DNA from: Moraxellaceae bacterium | GTDB taxonomy: Bacteria > Pseudomonadota > Gammaproteobacteria > Pseudomonadales > Moraxellaceae | DNA length: 9,486 nt | Direction: 5' to 3' | Assembly: GCA_030146505.1 (NCBI GenBank) | Contig: JASLCO010000280.1 | Location: 1 to 9,486, forward strand | Part shown: positions 1 to 6,619 of the stretch, in pieces | Layout of the letters: every line of letters starts with the position of its first letter | Numbering within the stretch: the stretch's first letter is position 1 | The notes under the pieces: model-generated | The model's database searches: none | What the model saw: only the letters and a program-made list of their open reading frames with translations | What the model was told of the DNA's origin: nothing | Made by a program: the position numbers and the translations under genes

Positions 1-372
1 TATGTGGAAGGCTCCCTGCACACGCGCAAGTGGCAGGACAAGCAGACCGGCCAGGACAAATACAGCACCGAGATTAAGGCCAATACCATGCAGATGCTGG
101 ACAGCCGCGGCAGCGGCGGTGGCCAGGGCGGTGGTGGTTTCGGCGGCGGCCAGCAGGGTGGCGGCTTTGACGGCGGCAATGATTTCGCCGGCGGCGGCAG
201 CTTCCCCAGCTATGAAGATTTCGACCAGGGCGCGGCTCCCGCCCCTTCGCGTGCTCCCCAGCGCGCGCCGCAGGGTAACCAGCAGGGTGGTGGCTTTGGT
301 GGCGGCCCCCAGGGCGGAGGCAATGCCCCGGCCCGCGGCAACGACGATTTCGACGACGACATTCCCTTCTGA
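1..372 (+). CDS. ssb: Single-stranded DNA-binding protein SSB, C-terminal part (5' end outside window)
   Basis: Binds single-stranded DNA as a tetramer during replication, recombination and repair, and recruits partner proteins through its acidic tail. The reading frame is open from the first base (Tyr-Val-Glu-Gly...), so the start lies upstream. The visible part begins in the last strands of the OB fold: YVEGSLHTRKWQDK, then a Tyr-Ser-Thr-Glu-Ile strand and TMQMLDSR, closely matching the E. coli order (YVEGxLRTRKW, TMQMLGGR). A roughly 75-residue low-complexity linker of Gly/Gln/Phe repeats (GGGF, QQGGGF) follows, typical of the disordered SSB linker. The protein ends in DDFDDDIPF, the conserved acidic tip that docks RecO, PriA, exonuclease I and others. 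A strong terminator follows 18 bp after the stop, so ssb is transcriptionally closed from the next gene. Identity is very secure; only the N-terminal part is missing. Confidence 0.96.
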   Translation, partial: YVEGSLHTRKWQDKQTGQDKYSTEIKANTMQMLDSRGSGGGQGGGGFGGGQQGGGFDGGNDFAGGGSFPSYEDFDQGAAPAPSRAPQRAPQGNQQGGGFGGGPQGGGNAPARGNDDFDDDIPF

Positions 373-390
373 TCCGTCTGCTGCTGCAAG

Positions 391-417
391 AAGCCCGGCC
401 TCTGTGCCGGGCTTTTT
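391..417 (+). terminator. Rho-independent terminator of ssb
   Basis: A perfect 9-bp stem, AAGCCCGGC (391-399) against GCCGGGCTT (406-414), closes a 6-nt loop (CTCTGT), and the 3' arm runs into five consecutive T (413-417). It begins 18 bp after the ssb stop codon. Seen directly in the sequence. Confidence 0.9.
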
Positions 418-518
418 CCTGGGCGCGCCTGTAATCGGAATACGACAGAAGGGCGCTTGATGGTGGCGCCAAAGCATCCAAGCTTGAGCAAGGCTAAGGC
501 AGCGGCAGGAGCCCCGCC

Positions 519-1373
519 ATGCGTGCCCGGGATCAGACAGCGTCCATCACCGCCTATTACGACGGCCTCACGCCCTATTACCGTTTTTTCTACAGTGCCC
601 TGGGCCTGCATTACGGCCTATGGGACGAGCATACCCATTCGTTGCGCCAGGCCCTGCTCAATCACAAGCAGGCCATGCTGGCACGCTTGGGGCGTGTGGA
701 TGCCGGCAGTCATGTGCTGGATGCCGGTTGCAGTGCTGGCTGGACCTCGGTGCTGTTTGCTCGTGCTACCGGCTGCCGGATCACCGGCATCACGATTTCT
801 CCAGCGCAGGTTAAAGCGGCGCAACGCCATGCCGTATTGAGCGGTGTCATGCAGCGGACACGCTTTCTGCGCGAAGATTTTTCCGCGACTTCATTTCCCG
901 ACGCCAGCTTCAGCCATGCCATTGCCTCGGAAAGCAGCTGCCATGCACCGGACAAACAGCAGTGGCTGCGGGAAATGCACCGCCTCCTGCAGCCGGGCGG
1001 GCGCCTGGTGATTGCCGACTATTACCTTGCCGTGCCGCTGGCGCGGATGAGTGCCCGCCAGCAGCACCATTACCGGATTTTCTGCGCAGGCTTTGCCGTG
1101 CCGGAGCTGCCCTGCATGGCCGATATGGAAGGCTGGGCTGAGGCCGCCGGATTCATGGTGAGGGAAAGCCGGGATGTCACGGCAGCGGTGACGCGTACAG
1201 CGCATTACATACGCTGGCTGGGATTGCTCACCTATCCGCTGGGGGTTCTCTTGCGCTTGCTGCACATCGCGCCGCCGGAGCTGCTGCCGCATCTGCGCAC
1301 CTGCATACACCAGCCCACCGCCCTGCGTGAGCTGGGCAGCTACCGTTTCATCACGCTGGAAAAACCGGTCTGA
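519..1373 (+). CDS. Class I SAM-dependent methyltransferase (tocopherol/cyclopropane-synthase-like)
   Basis: Predicted to transfer a methyl group from S-adenosylmethionine to a small, probably lipid or quinone-like, acceptor; the acceptor cannot be read from sequence. The 284 residues have the Rossmann methyltransferase order. The N-terminal YYDGLTPYYRFFYS and LHYGLWDE (about 13-37) is the lid seen in gamma-tocopherol and sarcosine/dimethylglycine methyltransferases. Motif I is VLDAGCSAG (66-74), motif II FPDASFSHAIASES (126-139), and motif III LLQPGGRLVIADYY (146-159). Motif I has Ser-Ala where most relatives have Gly-x (CGxG), a mild deviation. The start is supported by AGGAG at 507-511, 7 nt before ATG. 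The C-terminal hydrophobic stretch (about 212-230) may contact membrane or a lipid acceptor. It ends 5 bp from the convergent TetR gene with no terminator between. A role in the adjacent beta-oxidation pathway is not shown. Confidence 0.85.
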   Translation: MRARDQTASITAYYDGLTPYYRFFYSALGLHYGLWDEHTHSLRQALLNHKQAMLARLGRVDAGSHVLDAGCSAGWTSVLFARATGCRITGITISPAQVKAAQRHAVLSGVMQRTRFLREDFSATSFPDASFSHAIASESSCHAPDKQQWLREMHRLLQPGGRLVIADYYLAVPLARMSARQQHHYRIFCAGFAVPELPCMADMEGWAEAAGFMVRESRDVTAAVTRTAHYIRWLGLLTYPLGVLLRLLHIAPPELLPHLRTCIHQPTALRELGSYRFITLEKPV

Positions 1374-1378
1374 AAAAA

Positions 1379-2053
1379 TCAGGCGACGCCCGAATTCCAC
1401 AATTCCGGTTTGGGTGGGGGCCCGCTGACATCCCGCGTCCGCAGATGATCGGCCAGCACACGGCTCCACAGGCGCAGATAGCGGTCGTAGAGCGTGGGCG
1501 AGGAGACGATGTGCATGTCCAGTGCCATGCCGCGCAGCACCCACTGCGTCAGCACCATGAGCTCGTGCACATCGTCCTTTTCATTCAGGGGCTCAAGGTA
1601 GTGATGGGCGGCGGCACCCAGGGTCACATAGCCCGCCGTCCACAGCTTCCGGATGATGGTGGCCAGCTCGGCATCGCGCTGGCTGGCCTGCAGCAGTTCG
1701 CTCAGCATCACATGCTCGGGCTGGTTCAGTACTTCCCGCCAACTGGCATAGATGAGGTCGTGCAGGCGGTCATCCGATTTTTCCAGGCGCTGCACGGCCC
1801 GGCCCATCTGGATATAGATGCGCTTGATGAGCTGCTCGGCTGCCGCGGCAATAAGTGCTGACTTACTCGGGAAGTGGTGCAGCGGCGCGCCCCGGGAGAC
1901 TTCGGCTTCCTCGATGATGCGGCTCACCGTGGTGCCGGCATAGCCGTCGGTCTGCAGGCATTTGAGGGCGGCATCGATCAGGCGCTGGCGCATGGCCTCG
2001 CTGCGCTCGGTCTGTGTACGCCGGGCGGGCTGTGCCTTTTCCGCTTCGCTCAT
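1379..2053 (-). CDS. TetR/AcrR-family transcriptional regulator
   Basis: Homodimeric ligand-responsive repressor: an N-terminal helix-turn-helix binds an operator and a C-terminal helical pocket binds an inducer. The HTH is clear at about residues 40-68 (GTTVSRIIEEAEVSRG, then HHFPSKSAL), matching the family pattern GxTxxxIxxxAGVSxGxxYxHFxSKxxL, with Leu-His in place of the usual Tyr-x. The remaining ~150 residues are helical and not family-diagnostic. I chose the start at 2053 (224 residues) because AGAGGA lies 9 nt upstream on the coding strand and the length suits the family. In-frame ATGs at 2080 (233 aa) and 2125 (248 aa) are possible but have poorer ribosome sites. The gene is divergent from the acyl-CoA dehydrogenase. 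The shared intergenic palindrome suggests it represses both itself and that gene, perhaps releasing on an acyl-CoA. The ligand is inference. Confidence 0.9.
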   Translation of the reverse strand: MSEAEKAQPARRTQTERSEAMRQRLIDAALKCLQTDGYAGTTVSRIIEEAEVSRGAPLHHFPSKSALIAAAAEQLIKRIYIQMGRAVQRLEKSDDRLHDLIYASWREVLNQPEHVMLSELLQASQRDAELATIIRKLWTAGYVTLGAAAHHYLEPLNEKDDVHELMVLTQWVLRGMALDMHIVSSPTLYDRYLRLWSRVLADHLRTRDVSGPPPKPELWNSGVA

Positions 2054-2157
2054 TGCCTTGAATCCTCTGTCTCTTGCCATGGCCCCGGTGCGGGGCGCGG
2101 ATTGTAGCCAGTCAGCTTGAGCCATCCAAAGTGGCCCATGAAGACGGCTGTCAGCCG

Positions 2158-2187
2158 TTGACAGGCCCTGCGCCGGTCTGCGTCAAT
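2158..2187 (+). promoter_or_regulatory. Candidate sigma-70 promoter of the acyl-CoA dehydrogenase gene
   Basis: A perfect -35 hexamer TTGACA (2158-2163) is followed after 18 nt by a weak -10 GTCAAT (2182-2187), preceded by TG plus one base (2179-2181), an extended -10 feature. Transcription would start near 2194, at the edge of the palindrome at 2194-2213, so a bound repressor would block it. The -10 matches the consensus at only three positions. Confidence 0.35.
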
Positions 2188-2215
2188 TAAACATACTGAA
2201 CGTACGTATTGTAAA
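2186..2215 (-). promoter_or_regulatory. Candidate sigma-70 promoter of the tetR gene
   Basis: On the minus strand, TTTACA (2215-2210, five of six -35 consensus bases) is followed after 18 nt by TTTAAT (2191-2186, five of six -10 bases). The 20-bp palindrome at 2194-2213 lies almost entirely in the spacer, a classic arrangement for autorepression by a TetR protein. Confidence 0.45.
2194..2213. promoter_or_regulatory. Candidate TetR operator (imperfect palindrome)
   Basis: TACTGAACGTACGTATTGTA has a perfect 8-bp core (ACGTACGT) and matching outer TAC/GTA triplets, so seven of ten base pairs are symmetric. It lies between the divergent tetR and acyl-CoA dehydrogenase genes and overlaps both candidate promoters. 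Size and position suit a TetR dimer site. Assignment to this regulator is inference from position. Confidence 0.5.
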
Positions 2216-2251
2216 TACATCATCCCATCCCCTGTATCCCCCGGAGAGACC

Positions 2252-3427
2252 ATGAGCAGCTTTACCGCTCCCAGCCCCGTCGCCCCCATGATTCCCCGTA
2301 CCCTGTTCAATGCGGACCATGATGCCTTCCGCGCCACCGCCCGCCGTTTCTTTGAAACCGAGCTCGCGCCGCATCACGAGAAGTGGGAAGAGCAGCAGCA
2401 CATAGACCGCAACATCTGGAACAAGGCCGGCGAACTGGGCCTGCTTTGCGCCACCATGCCGGAACAGTACGGCGGCTCGGGTGTGGACCGTCTCTATTCC
2501 ATGATCCTCATGGAGGAGCAGGCGCGCGTGGGTGATTCCGCCTCCGGTTTTTCCCTGCATTCCGACATCGTTGCCAACTACATCCTGAATTTCGGCAACG
2601 AAGAGCAGAAACAGAAATGGCTGCCGAAAATGGCCACGGGCGAAGCCGTGGGCTCCATCGCCATGACCGAGCCGGGCACCGGTTCCGATCTGCAGAGCAT
2701 CCGTACGACTGCCGTGGCCGATGGTGACGACTACATCGTCAACGGCTCCAAGATTTTCATCACCAATGGCTATCTCTGCGATGTAGCCGTTGTTGCCGTG
2801 AAGACCGGCGATATCAATGGCGGCGCGCAGAGCGTTTCCCTGCTCATCATCGAGGCTGACCGCAAAGGCTTCAGCAAGGGCAAGCCCCTGAAGAAAGTCG
2901 GCATGAAGGGCCAGGACACGGCCGAGCTCTTCTTCGACAACGTGCGCGTGCCGAAATCCAACCTGCTGGGCATGGAAGGCATGGGCTTCATCATGCTCAT
3001 GAAGGAACTGGCCTGGGAACGCATGATGATCGCCATCATGTGCGTGGCCGGTGCCGAATTCGCGCTCGCCACCACCGCTGATTACGTCAAGCAGCGCAAG
3101 GTTTTCGGCAAGCCGGTGTCGGCCTACCAGAACACGCGCTTCAAGCTCGCGGAAATGCGCTCGGAAATCCAGGTGGCCCGTGTGTTCGTGGACCGCTGCA
3201 TGGAGCAGGTGCTGAAGAGCGAGCTCAGCGTGGAAGCCGCCTGCGCCGCCAAATACTGGGTCTCCGACCTGCTCTCCAAGGTGGTGGACGAAGGCGTGCA
3301 GCTGCACGGTGGCTACGGCTACATGCTGGAGTACCCGATTGCCCGCGCCTATATCGATACACGCGCCAACCGCATCTACGGTGGTACCAATGAAATCATG
3401 AAGGAATTGATTTCGCGTTCCATCTGA
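2252..3427 (+). CDS. Acyl-CoA dehydrogenase, LCAD/IVD-type active site
   Basis: FAD enzyme of the first beta-oxidation step: removes the alpha and beta hydrogens of an acyl-CoA to give the trans-2-enoyl-CoA, passing electrons to electron-transfer flavoprotein. The 391-residue length is normal. Visible blocks are an N-terminal helical domain (about 20-130); the flavin-loop segment AMTEPGTGSDL (137-147); a beta domain ending FFDNVRVPKSNLLG (227-240); and a C-terminal helical domain with YVKQRKVFGKPV and LHGGYGYMLEYP (351-362). The MCAD-type catalytic Glu position is Gly here (RIYGGTNEI, G377). The base is instead expected at E256 in KELAWER, as in mammalian LCAD and isovaleryl-CoA dehydrogenase. 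IYGGTNEIMKEL closely resembles mammalian LCAD, suggesting long-chain or branched substrates. GGAG at 2243-2246, 5 nt before ATG, supports the start. The gene is divergent from tetR and ends before a terminator. Confidence 0.95.
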   Translation: MSSFTAPSPVAPMIPRTLFNADHDAFRATARRFFETELAPHHEKWEEQQHIDRNIWNKAGELGLLCATMPEQYGGSGVDRLYSMILMEEQARVGDSASGFSLHSDIVANYILNFGNEEQKQKWLPKMATGEAVGSIAMTEPGTGSDLQSIRTTAVADGDDYIVNGSKIFITNGYLCDVAVVAVKTGDINGGAQSVSLLIIEADRKGFSKGKPLKKVGMKGQDTAELFFDNVRVPKSNLLGMEGMGFIMLMKELAWERMMIAIMCVAGAEFALATTADYVKQRKVFGKPVSAYQNTRFKLAEMRSEIQVARVFVDRCMEQVLKSELSVEAACAAKYWVSDLLSKVVDEGVQLHGGYGYMLEYPIARAYIDTRANRIYGGTNEIMKELISRSI

Positions 3428-3437
3428 ACTGGAAAAC

Positions 3438-3464
3438 GGGCGACAGCAATGTCGCCCCTTTTTT
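3438..3464 (+). terminator. Rho-independent terminator after the acyl-CoA dehydrogenase gene
   Basis: A perfect 8-bp stem GGGCGACA (3438-3445) / TGTCGCCC (3450-3457) with a GNRA-type GCAA tetraloop is followed, after one C, by six T (3459-3464). It starts 10 bp after the stop codon. It implies that the downstream multifunctional enzyme has its own promoter or relies on readthrough. Confidence 0.88.
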
Positions 3465-3466
3465 GC

Positions 3467-3494
3467 TTGTGAAATGACCGACAGGTTTTAAAAA
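3467..3494 (+). promoter_or_regulatory. Possible promoter upstream of the multifunctional enzyme
   Basis: TTGTGA (3467-3472) and TAAAAA (3489-3494) are 16 nt apart and each match four of six consensus bases. This is the only reasonable pair between the terminator ending at 3464 and the hairpin starting at 3502. A transcript from here would carry the hairpin in its leader. Weak evidence. Confidence 0.22.
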
Positions 3495-3501
3495 AACGTA
3501 T

Positions 3502-3544
3502 CCGTCGTCCCGGCATCCCCGAAAAACGGGGACCGGGACGACGG
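3502..3544. repeat. Long GC-rich palindrome (hairpin) in the leader of the multifunctional enzyme gene
   Basis: An outer 12-bp stem CCGTCGTCCCGG (3502-3513) / CCGGGACGACGG (3533-3544) and an inner 6-bp stem TCCCCG (3516-3521) / CGGGGA (3527-3532) are joined by a 2-nt bulge (CA) on the 5' side and closed by an A5 loop. No T run follows on the plus strand. On the minus strand a seven-T run comes after a short spacer. It ends 10 nt before the ribosome-binding site AGGGAG (3555-3560). The composition recalls dispersed extragenic palindromes of proteobacteria (GTCGTCCCGG arms), but family membership cannot be tested from one copy. Confidence 0.8.
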
Positions 3545-3568
3545 TGTAATGAATAGGGAGACGTAAAA

Positions 3569-6500
3569 ATGACACAGCTTCGTTTTGACGGCCGCGTGGC
3601 CATCGTCACCGGCGCCGGCAATGGCCTGGGCCGGCAGCATGCGCTTTTGCTGGGTTCGCTGGGCGCAAAAGTCGTGGTCAATGACCTGGGCGGCGGCGCC
3701 CATGGTGATGGCAAATCTTCATCGGCTGCCGACAAGGTGGTGGAAGAAATCCGCGCTGCCGGTGGCGAGGCCGTGGCCAATTACGATTCCGTGGAAAACG
3801 GTGCCGCCATCGTGAAAACAGCCGTGGATGCTTTCGGCACCGTGGACATCGTCATCAACAACGCCGGCATCCTGCGCGATGTCAGTTTTGCAAAAATGAC
3901 TGATGGCGACTGGGACCTCATCCTGAAAGTGCACCTCACCGGTTCCAAGTCCGTCTCGCAGGCCGCCTGGCCCATCATGCGCGAGAAGGGTTATGGCCGC
4001 ATCATCATGACCACTTCGGCAGCAGGCATTTACGGCAATTTCGGCCAGGCCAATTACAGTGCCGCCAAGCTGGGCCTGCTCGGTCTTTCCAATACGCTGG
4101 CAGAAGAAGGCCGCAGCAAGAACATTCACGTCAACACGATTGCGCCGATTGCCGCTTCGCGTCTTACCGAAACCATCATGCCGCCGGAGCTGTTGGCCAA
4201 CCTCAAGCCGGAAATGGTGAGCCCGCTGGTGGCCTGGCTCTGCCATGAGGACTGCGAGGAAACAAAAAGTGTGTTTGAAGTGGGCGCCGGCTATATCAGC
4301 AAGCTGCGCTGGGAGCGCACGCAGGGCACCAGCTTCCCGCTGGGCAAAATCTTCAGCGTGGACGATGTCGCCAAGCGCTGGGACAAGATCACGGACTTCA
4401 CCGATGCCGAGCATCCGGCCAATACCCAGGACTCCATCGGCCCCATCCTGAAAAACATCAGCAATCCCAGTCTGGGCGGCAATGAGTTCATTGACCTTGA
4501 TGAAGCCACCAAGGCCAGACTGGAGCTGGAGTCTTCCTACGACGAGCGCGATGTTTCGCTTTATGCGCTGGGCATCGGCGCCGCGCGTGATCCGCTGGAT
4601 GCCACCGAGCTCAATTATGTCTATGAGCTGGGCGGAAATTTCCAGGTGCTGCCCACCTACGGCGTGATGCCGCAGTCCAATGCCATGCTGGCGGCCGCCA
4701 AAACCGGCGGGCTCAAGCTGCCCGGTATGAACTTCGGTTTTGACCGCCTGCTGCATGGCGAGCAGTACACGGAAATCCGGCGTCCGCTGCCGACCAAGGC
4801 AAAGCTCAAGCACATCTTCAAGTTCAAGCATGCTTATGACAAGGCACCGAATGCGGTAGTCACCTTTGCTGTGTCCTCGGTTGACGAGAACGGCGAGGAG
4901 TTGATGTACAACGAAATGACATCGTTTGTGAAAGGTGCCGGTGGCTGGGGAGGGGATCGCGGTCCCAGTGCCGACATCAATGTGCCGCCGGATCGTGCTC
5001 CCGATGCCATCATCGAGGAAAAGACCGATGCCAACCAGACGCTGCTCTACCGCCTTTCCGGTGACTGGAATCCCCTGCATGCCGACCCGGCTTTTGCCAA
5101 GGCTTTCGGCTATGACCGTCCCATCCTGCACGGCATGTGTACTTTCGGTTATTGCGGCCGTCATGTGGTCAAGGCCTTCAGCAATAACGACCCCCGCTAC
5201 TTCAAGAGCATCAAGGTGCGTTTCGCCAAGAGTGTTTTCCCGGGTGAAACCCTGATCACGAAGATGTGGAAGGAATCGGACACGCGCATCGTCTTCGAGA
5301 CCAGCGTGAAGGAGCGCAACGAGGTCGTCATCAAGAATGCGGCTGTCGAGCTCTACAAGGAGATTCCTGCGCCCAAGGCAAAGGCTGCGGCACCGGCTGC
5401 CGCCAGCAAGGCCGCACCTGCCAGCGCCAACACCGAAATTGCCCTGGAAGATGTGTTTACTGCCATCAACCAGTTCATAGGCAGCAAGCCCGAGCTGGCA
5501 GAGAAAACCAAAACGGCTTTCCAGTTTGTTTTCCACAAGCCGGAGGCCAGCTTCTTTGTTGATCTCAAGAGCGGCAAGGGCAGCGCCGGTGCCGGCCAGG
5601 CTGACAAGCCCGATGTCACCCTGGAGCTGGACAGCGAGCATGTGCCCACGCTGTTCGGTGGCGATATCGGCGAAGTCCAGAAACTCTACTTTGGCGGCAA
5701 GCTGAAGATCACCGGCAATGTCATGGCCTCCAACAAGCTGGGCGTGCTTTCCGGCATGGACAAGAAGCTGGTGGAAGCGGCGCGTGATGCACGCGTGGCG
5801 GCTGGCGGCGGTGCCGCTCCTGCGGCGGCACCGGCAGAAGCGGCAGCCAATGACGAGATCACGCTGGACGATGTGTTCGGCGGCATTGCCAGCTTTGTGG
5901 CGGCCAATCCGGAGCTCGTGGAAAAGACCAAGACCAGTTTCCAGTTTGTTTTCCACAACCCGGAATCATCTTTCTTCATTGATCTCAAGAACGGCAAGGG
6001 TGCTGTAGGTGCTGGCCAGGCCGAGAAGGCCGATGTCACGCTGGATATGGACAGTGTGCATGCCGCCACGCTCTTCAGTGGTGATGTTGCCGAAGTACAG
6101 AAGCTTTTCTTTGGCGGCAAGTTGAAGATCACCGGCAATGTCATGGCCTCCAACAAGCTGGGTGTGCTGGCCGGCATGGACAAGAAGCTGGTGGAAGAAG
6201 CGCGCGCCAAACGTCTGAGCGGGGGTGCGGCGGCCAAGCCTGCCGCAGCTGCGACCAGTACGCGCGAAGCGGCCGCGGCAGGAATTTTTGCTGCACTGGG
6301 CAAGCGTCTTGGCGACAACAAGGCAGCCGCCGAAGGCCTGTCGCAAATCTTCCAGTTCAATGTGCGTGAGCCGGATGCGGGCTGGACGGTGGATTTCAGC
6401 GTTAACCCGCCCCAGATCAGCAGCGGCAAGAATGAAAAAGCGGCTGTCACGCTGGGTATTTCCGATGACAACCTCAAGGCGCTGGCGCAGGGCAAGCGTG

Positions 6501-6592
6501 ATCTGCGCGACCTCTACCAGCATGGTGACCTGCGCGTGGATGGCGATGCCGCACTCGCGCACAAGCTCGGCTTCCTGGCCGGTCTGGCCTGA
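3569..6592 (+). CDS. Multifunctional beta-oxidation enzyme: SDR (3R)-hydroxyacyl-CoA dehydrogenase + MaoC hydratase 2 + three SCP2 modules
   Basis: Resembles the eukaryotic peroxisomal MFE-2/HSD17B4: hydrates trans-2-enoyl-CoA to (3R)-hydroxyacyl-CoA, then oxidises it to 3-ketoacyl-CoA with NAD. Residues 1-~300 are the SDR domain: TGAGNGLG (14-21), D39 favouring NAD, NNAG (97-100), and catalytic S150, Y163, K167. Residues ~320-600 are the double hot-dog hydratase 2, whose signature has D499, N501 and H504 in GDWNPLH; D499 and H504 correspond to human D510 and H515. Ala/Pro linkers then separate three SCP2 sterol-carrier modules, at about 628-742, 768-882 and 905-1007. The first two are about 73% identical by hand alignment; the third is divergent. 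At 1007 residues it is much longer than animal MFE-2 (about 736, one SCP2). AGGGAG 8 nt before ATG supports the start. The thiolase follows after 27 bp, so the two are probably co-transcribed. Substrate class (bulky or branched acyl-CoA) is inference from animal homologues. Confidence 0.94.
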   Translation: MTQLRFDGRVAIVTGAGNGLGRQHALLLGSLGAKVVVNDLGGGAHGDGKSSSAADKVVEEIRAAGGEAVANYDSVENGAAIVKTAVDAFGTVDIVINNAGILRDVSFAKMTDGDWDLILKVHLTGSKSVSQAAWPIMREKGYGRIIMTTSAAGIYGNFGQANYSAAKLGLLGLSNTLAEEGRSKNIHVNTIAPIAASRLTETIMPPELLANLKPEMVSPLVAWLCHEDCEETKSVFEVGAGYISKLRWERTQGTSFPLGKIFSVDDVAKRWDKITDFTDAEHPANTQDSIGPILKNISNPSLGGNEFIDLDEATKARLELESSYDERDVSLYALGIGAARDPLDATELNYVYELGGNFQVLPTYGVMPQSNAMLAAAKTGGLKLPGMNFGFDRLLHGEQYTEIRRPLPTKAKLKHIFKFKHAYDKAPNAVVTFAVSSVDENGEELMYNEMTSFVKGAGGWGGDRGPSADINVPPDRAPDAIIEEKTDANQTLLYRLSGDWNPLHADPAFAKAFGYDRPILHGMCTFGYCGRHVVKAFSNNDPRYFKSIKVRFAKSVFPGETLITKMWKESDTRIVFETSVKERNEVVIKNAAVELYKEIPAPKAKAAAPAAASKAAPASANTEIALEDVFTAINQFIGSKPELAEKTKTAFQFVFHKPEASFFVDLKSGKGSAGAGQADKPDVTLELDSEHVPTLFGGDIGEVQKLYFGGKLKITGNVMASNKLGVLSGMDKKLVEAARDARVAAGGGAAPAAAPAEAAANDEITLDDVFGGIASFVAANPELVEKTKTSFQFVFHNPESSFFIDLKNGKGAVGAGQAEKADVTLDMDSVHAATLFSGDVAEVQKLFFGGKLKITGNVMASNKLGVLAGMDKKLVEEARAKRLSGGAAAKPAAAATSTREAAAAGIFAALGKRLGDNKAAAEGLSQIFQFNVREPDAGWTVDFSVNPPQISSGKNEKAAVTLGISDDNLKALAQGKRDLRDLYQHGDLRVDGDAALAHKLGFLAGLA
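5450..6214 (+). repeat. 420-bp tandem direct repeat encoding SCP2 modules 1 and 2
   Basis: The segments 5450-5794 and 5870-6214 are in register with a 420-bp (140-codon) period that includes an Ala/Pro linker. CCAGTTTGTTTTCCACAA occurs at 5521 and exactly 420 bp later at 5941. The block from 5693 and its copy from 6113, about 85 bp, differ at only about four positions. Amino-acid identity over 115 aligned residues is about 84/115 by hand count. Conservation at the DNA level, including synonymous sites, points to a recent duplication or gene conversion. Confidence 0.92.
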
Positions 6593-6619
6593 CCCCCTTT
6601 CTTTTACGGAGACAAGATC

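Noticed and set aside
97..330. GGC/GGT-rich tract in ssb considered as a DNA repeat or CRISPR-like array
   Set aside because: No constant repeat and spacer pattern; it is the degenerate coding sequence of the Gly/Gln-rich SSB linker.
455..483. Bulged inverted repeat GCTTG-ATG / CAT-C-CAAGC with a GGCGCC centre upstream of the methyltransferase
   Set aside because: Short arms, a bulge and a 12-nt loop; could easily arise by chance. I also found no convincing promoter in 418-506.
2054..2125. Longer TetR protein beginning at 2125 or 2080
   Set aside because: The added residues lack family similarity, and the ribosome sites before these ATGs are weaker than AGAGGA before 2053. Not excluded.
2183..3307. 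374-codon open frame on the minus strand opposite the acyl-CoA dehydrogenase
   Set aside because: Antisense to a motif-rich enzyme, His-rich low-quality protein, runs into the promoter region; a shadow.
3719..5956. 745-codon open frame on the minus strand opposite the multifunctional enzyme
   Set aside because: The plus-strand protein has clear domain motifs throughout. The antisense product is compositionally odd (His/Gly/Leu-rich), shows no motif, and reflects codon bias in GC-rich DNA.
5686..6495. 269-codon minus-strand frame with an apparent internal repeat
   Set aside because: Its repeat is the reverse complement of the duplicated SCP2 units, not an independent repeat protein.
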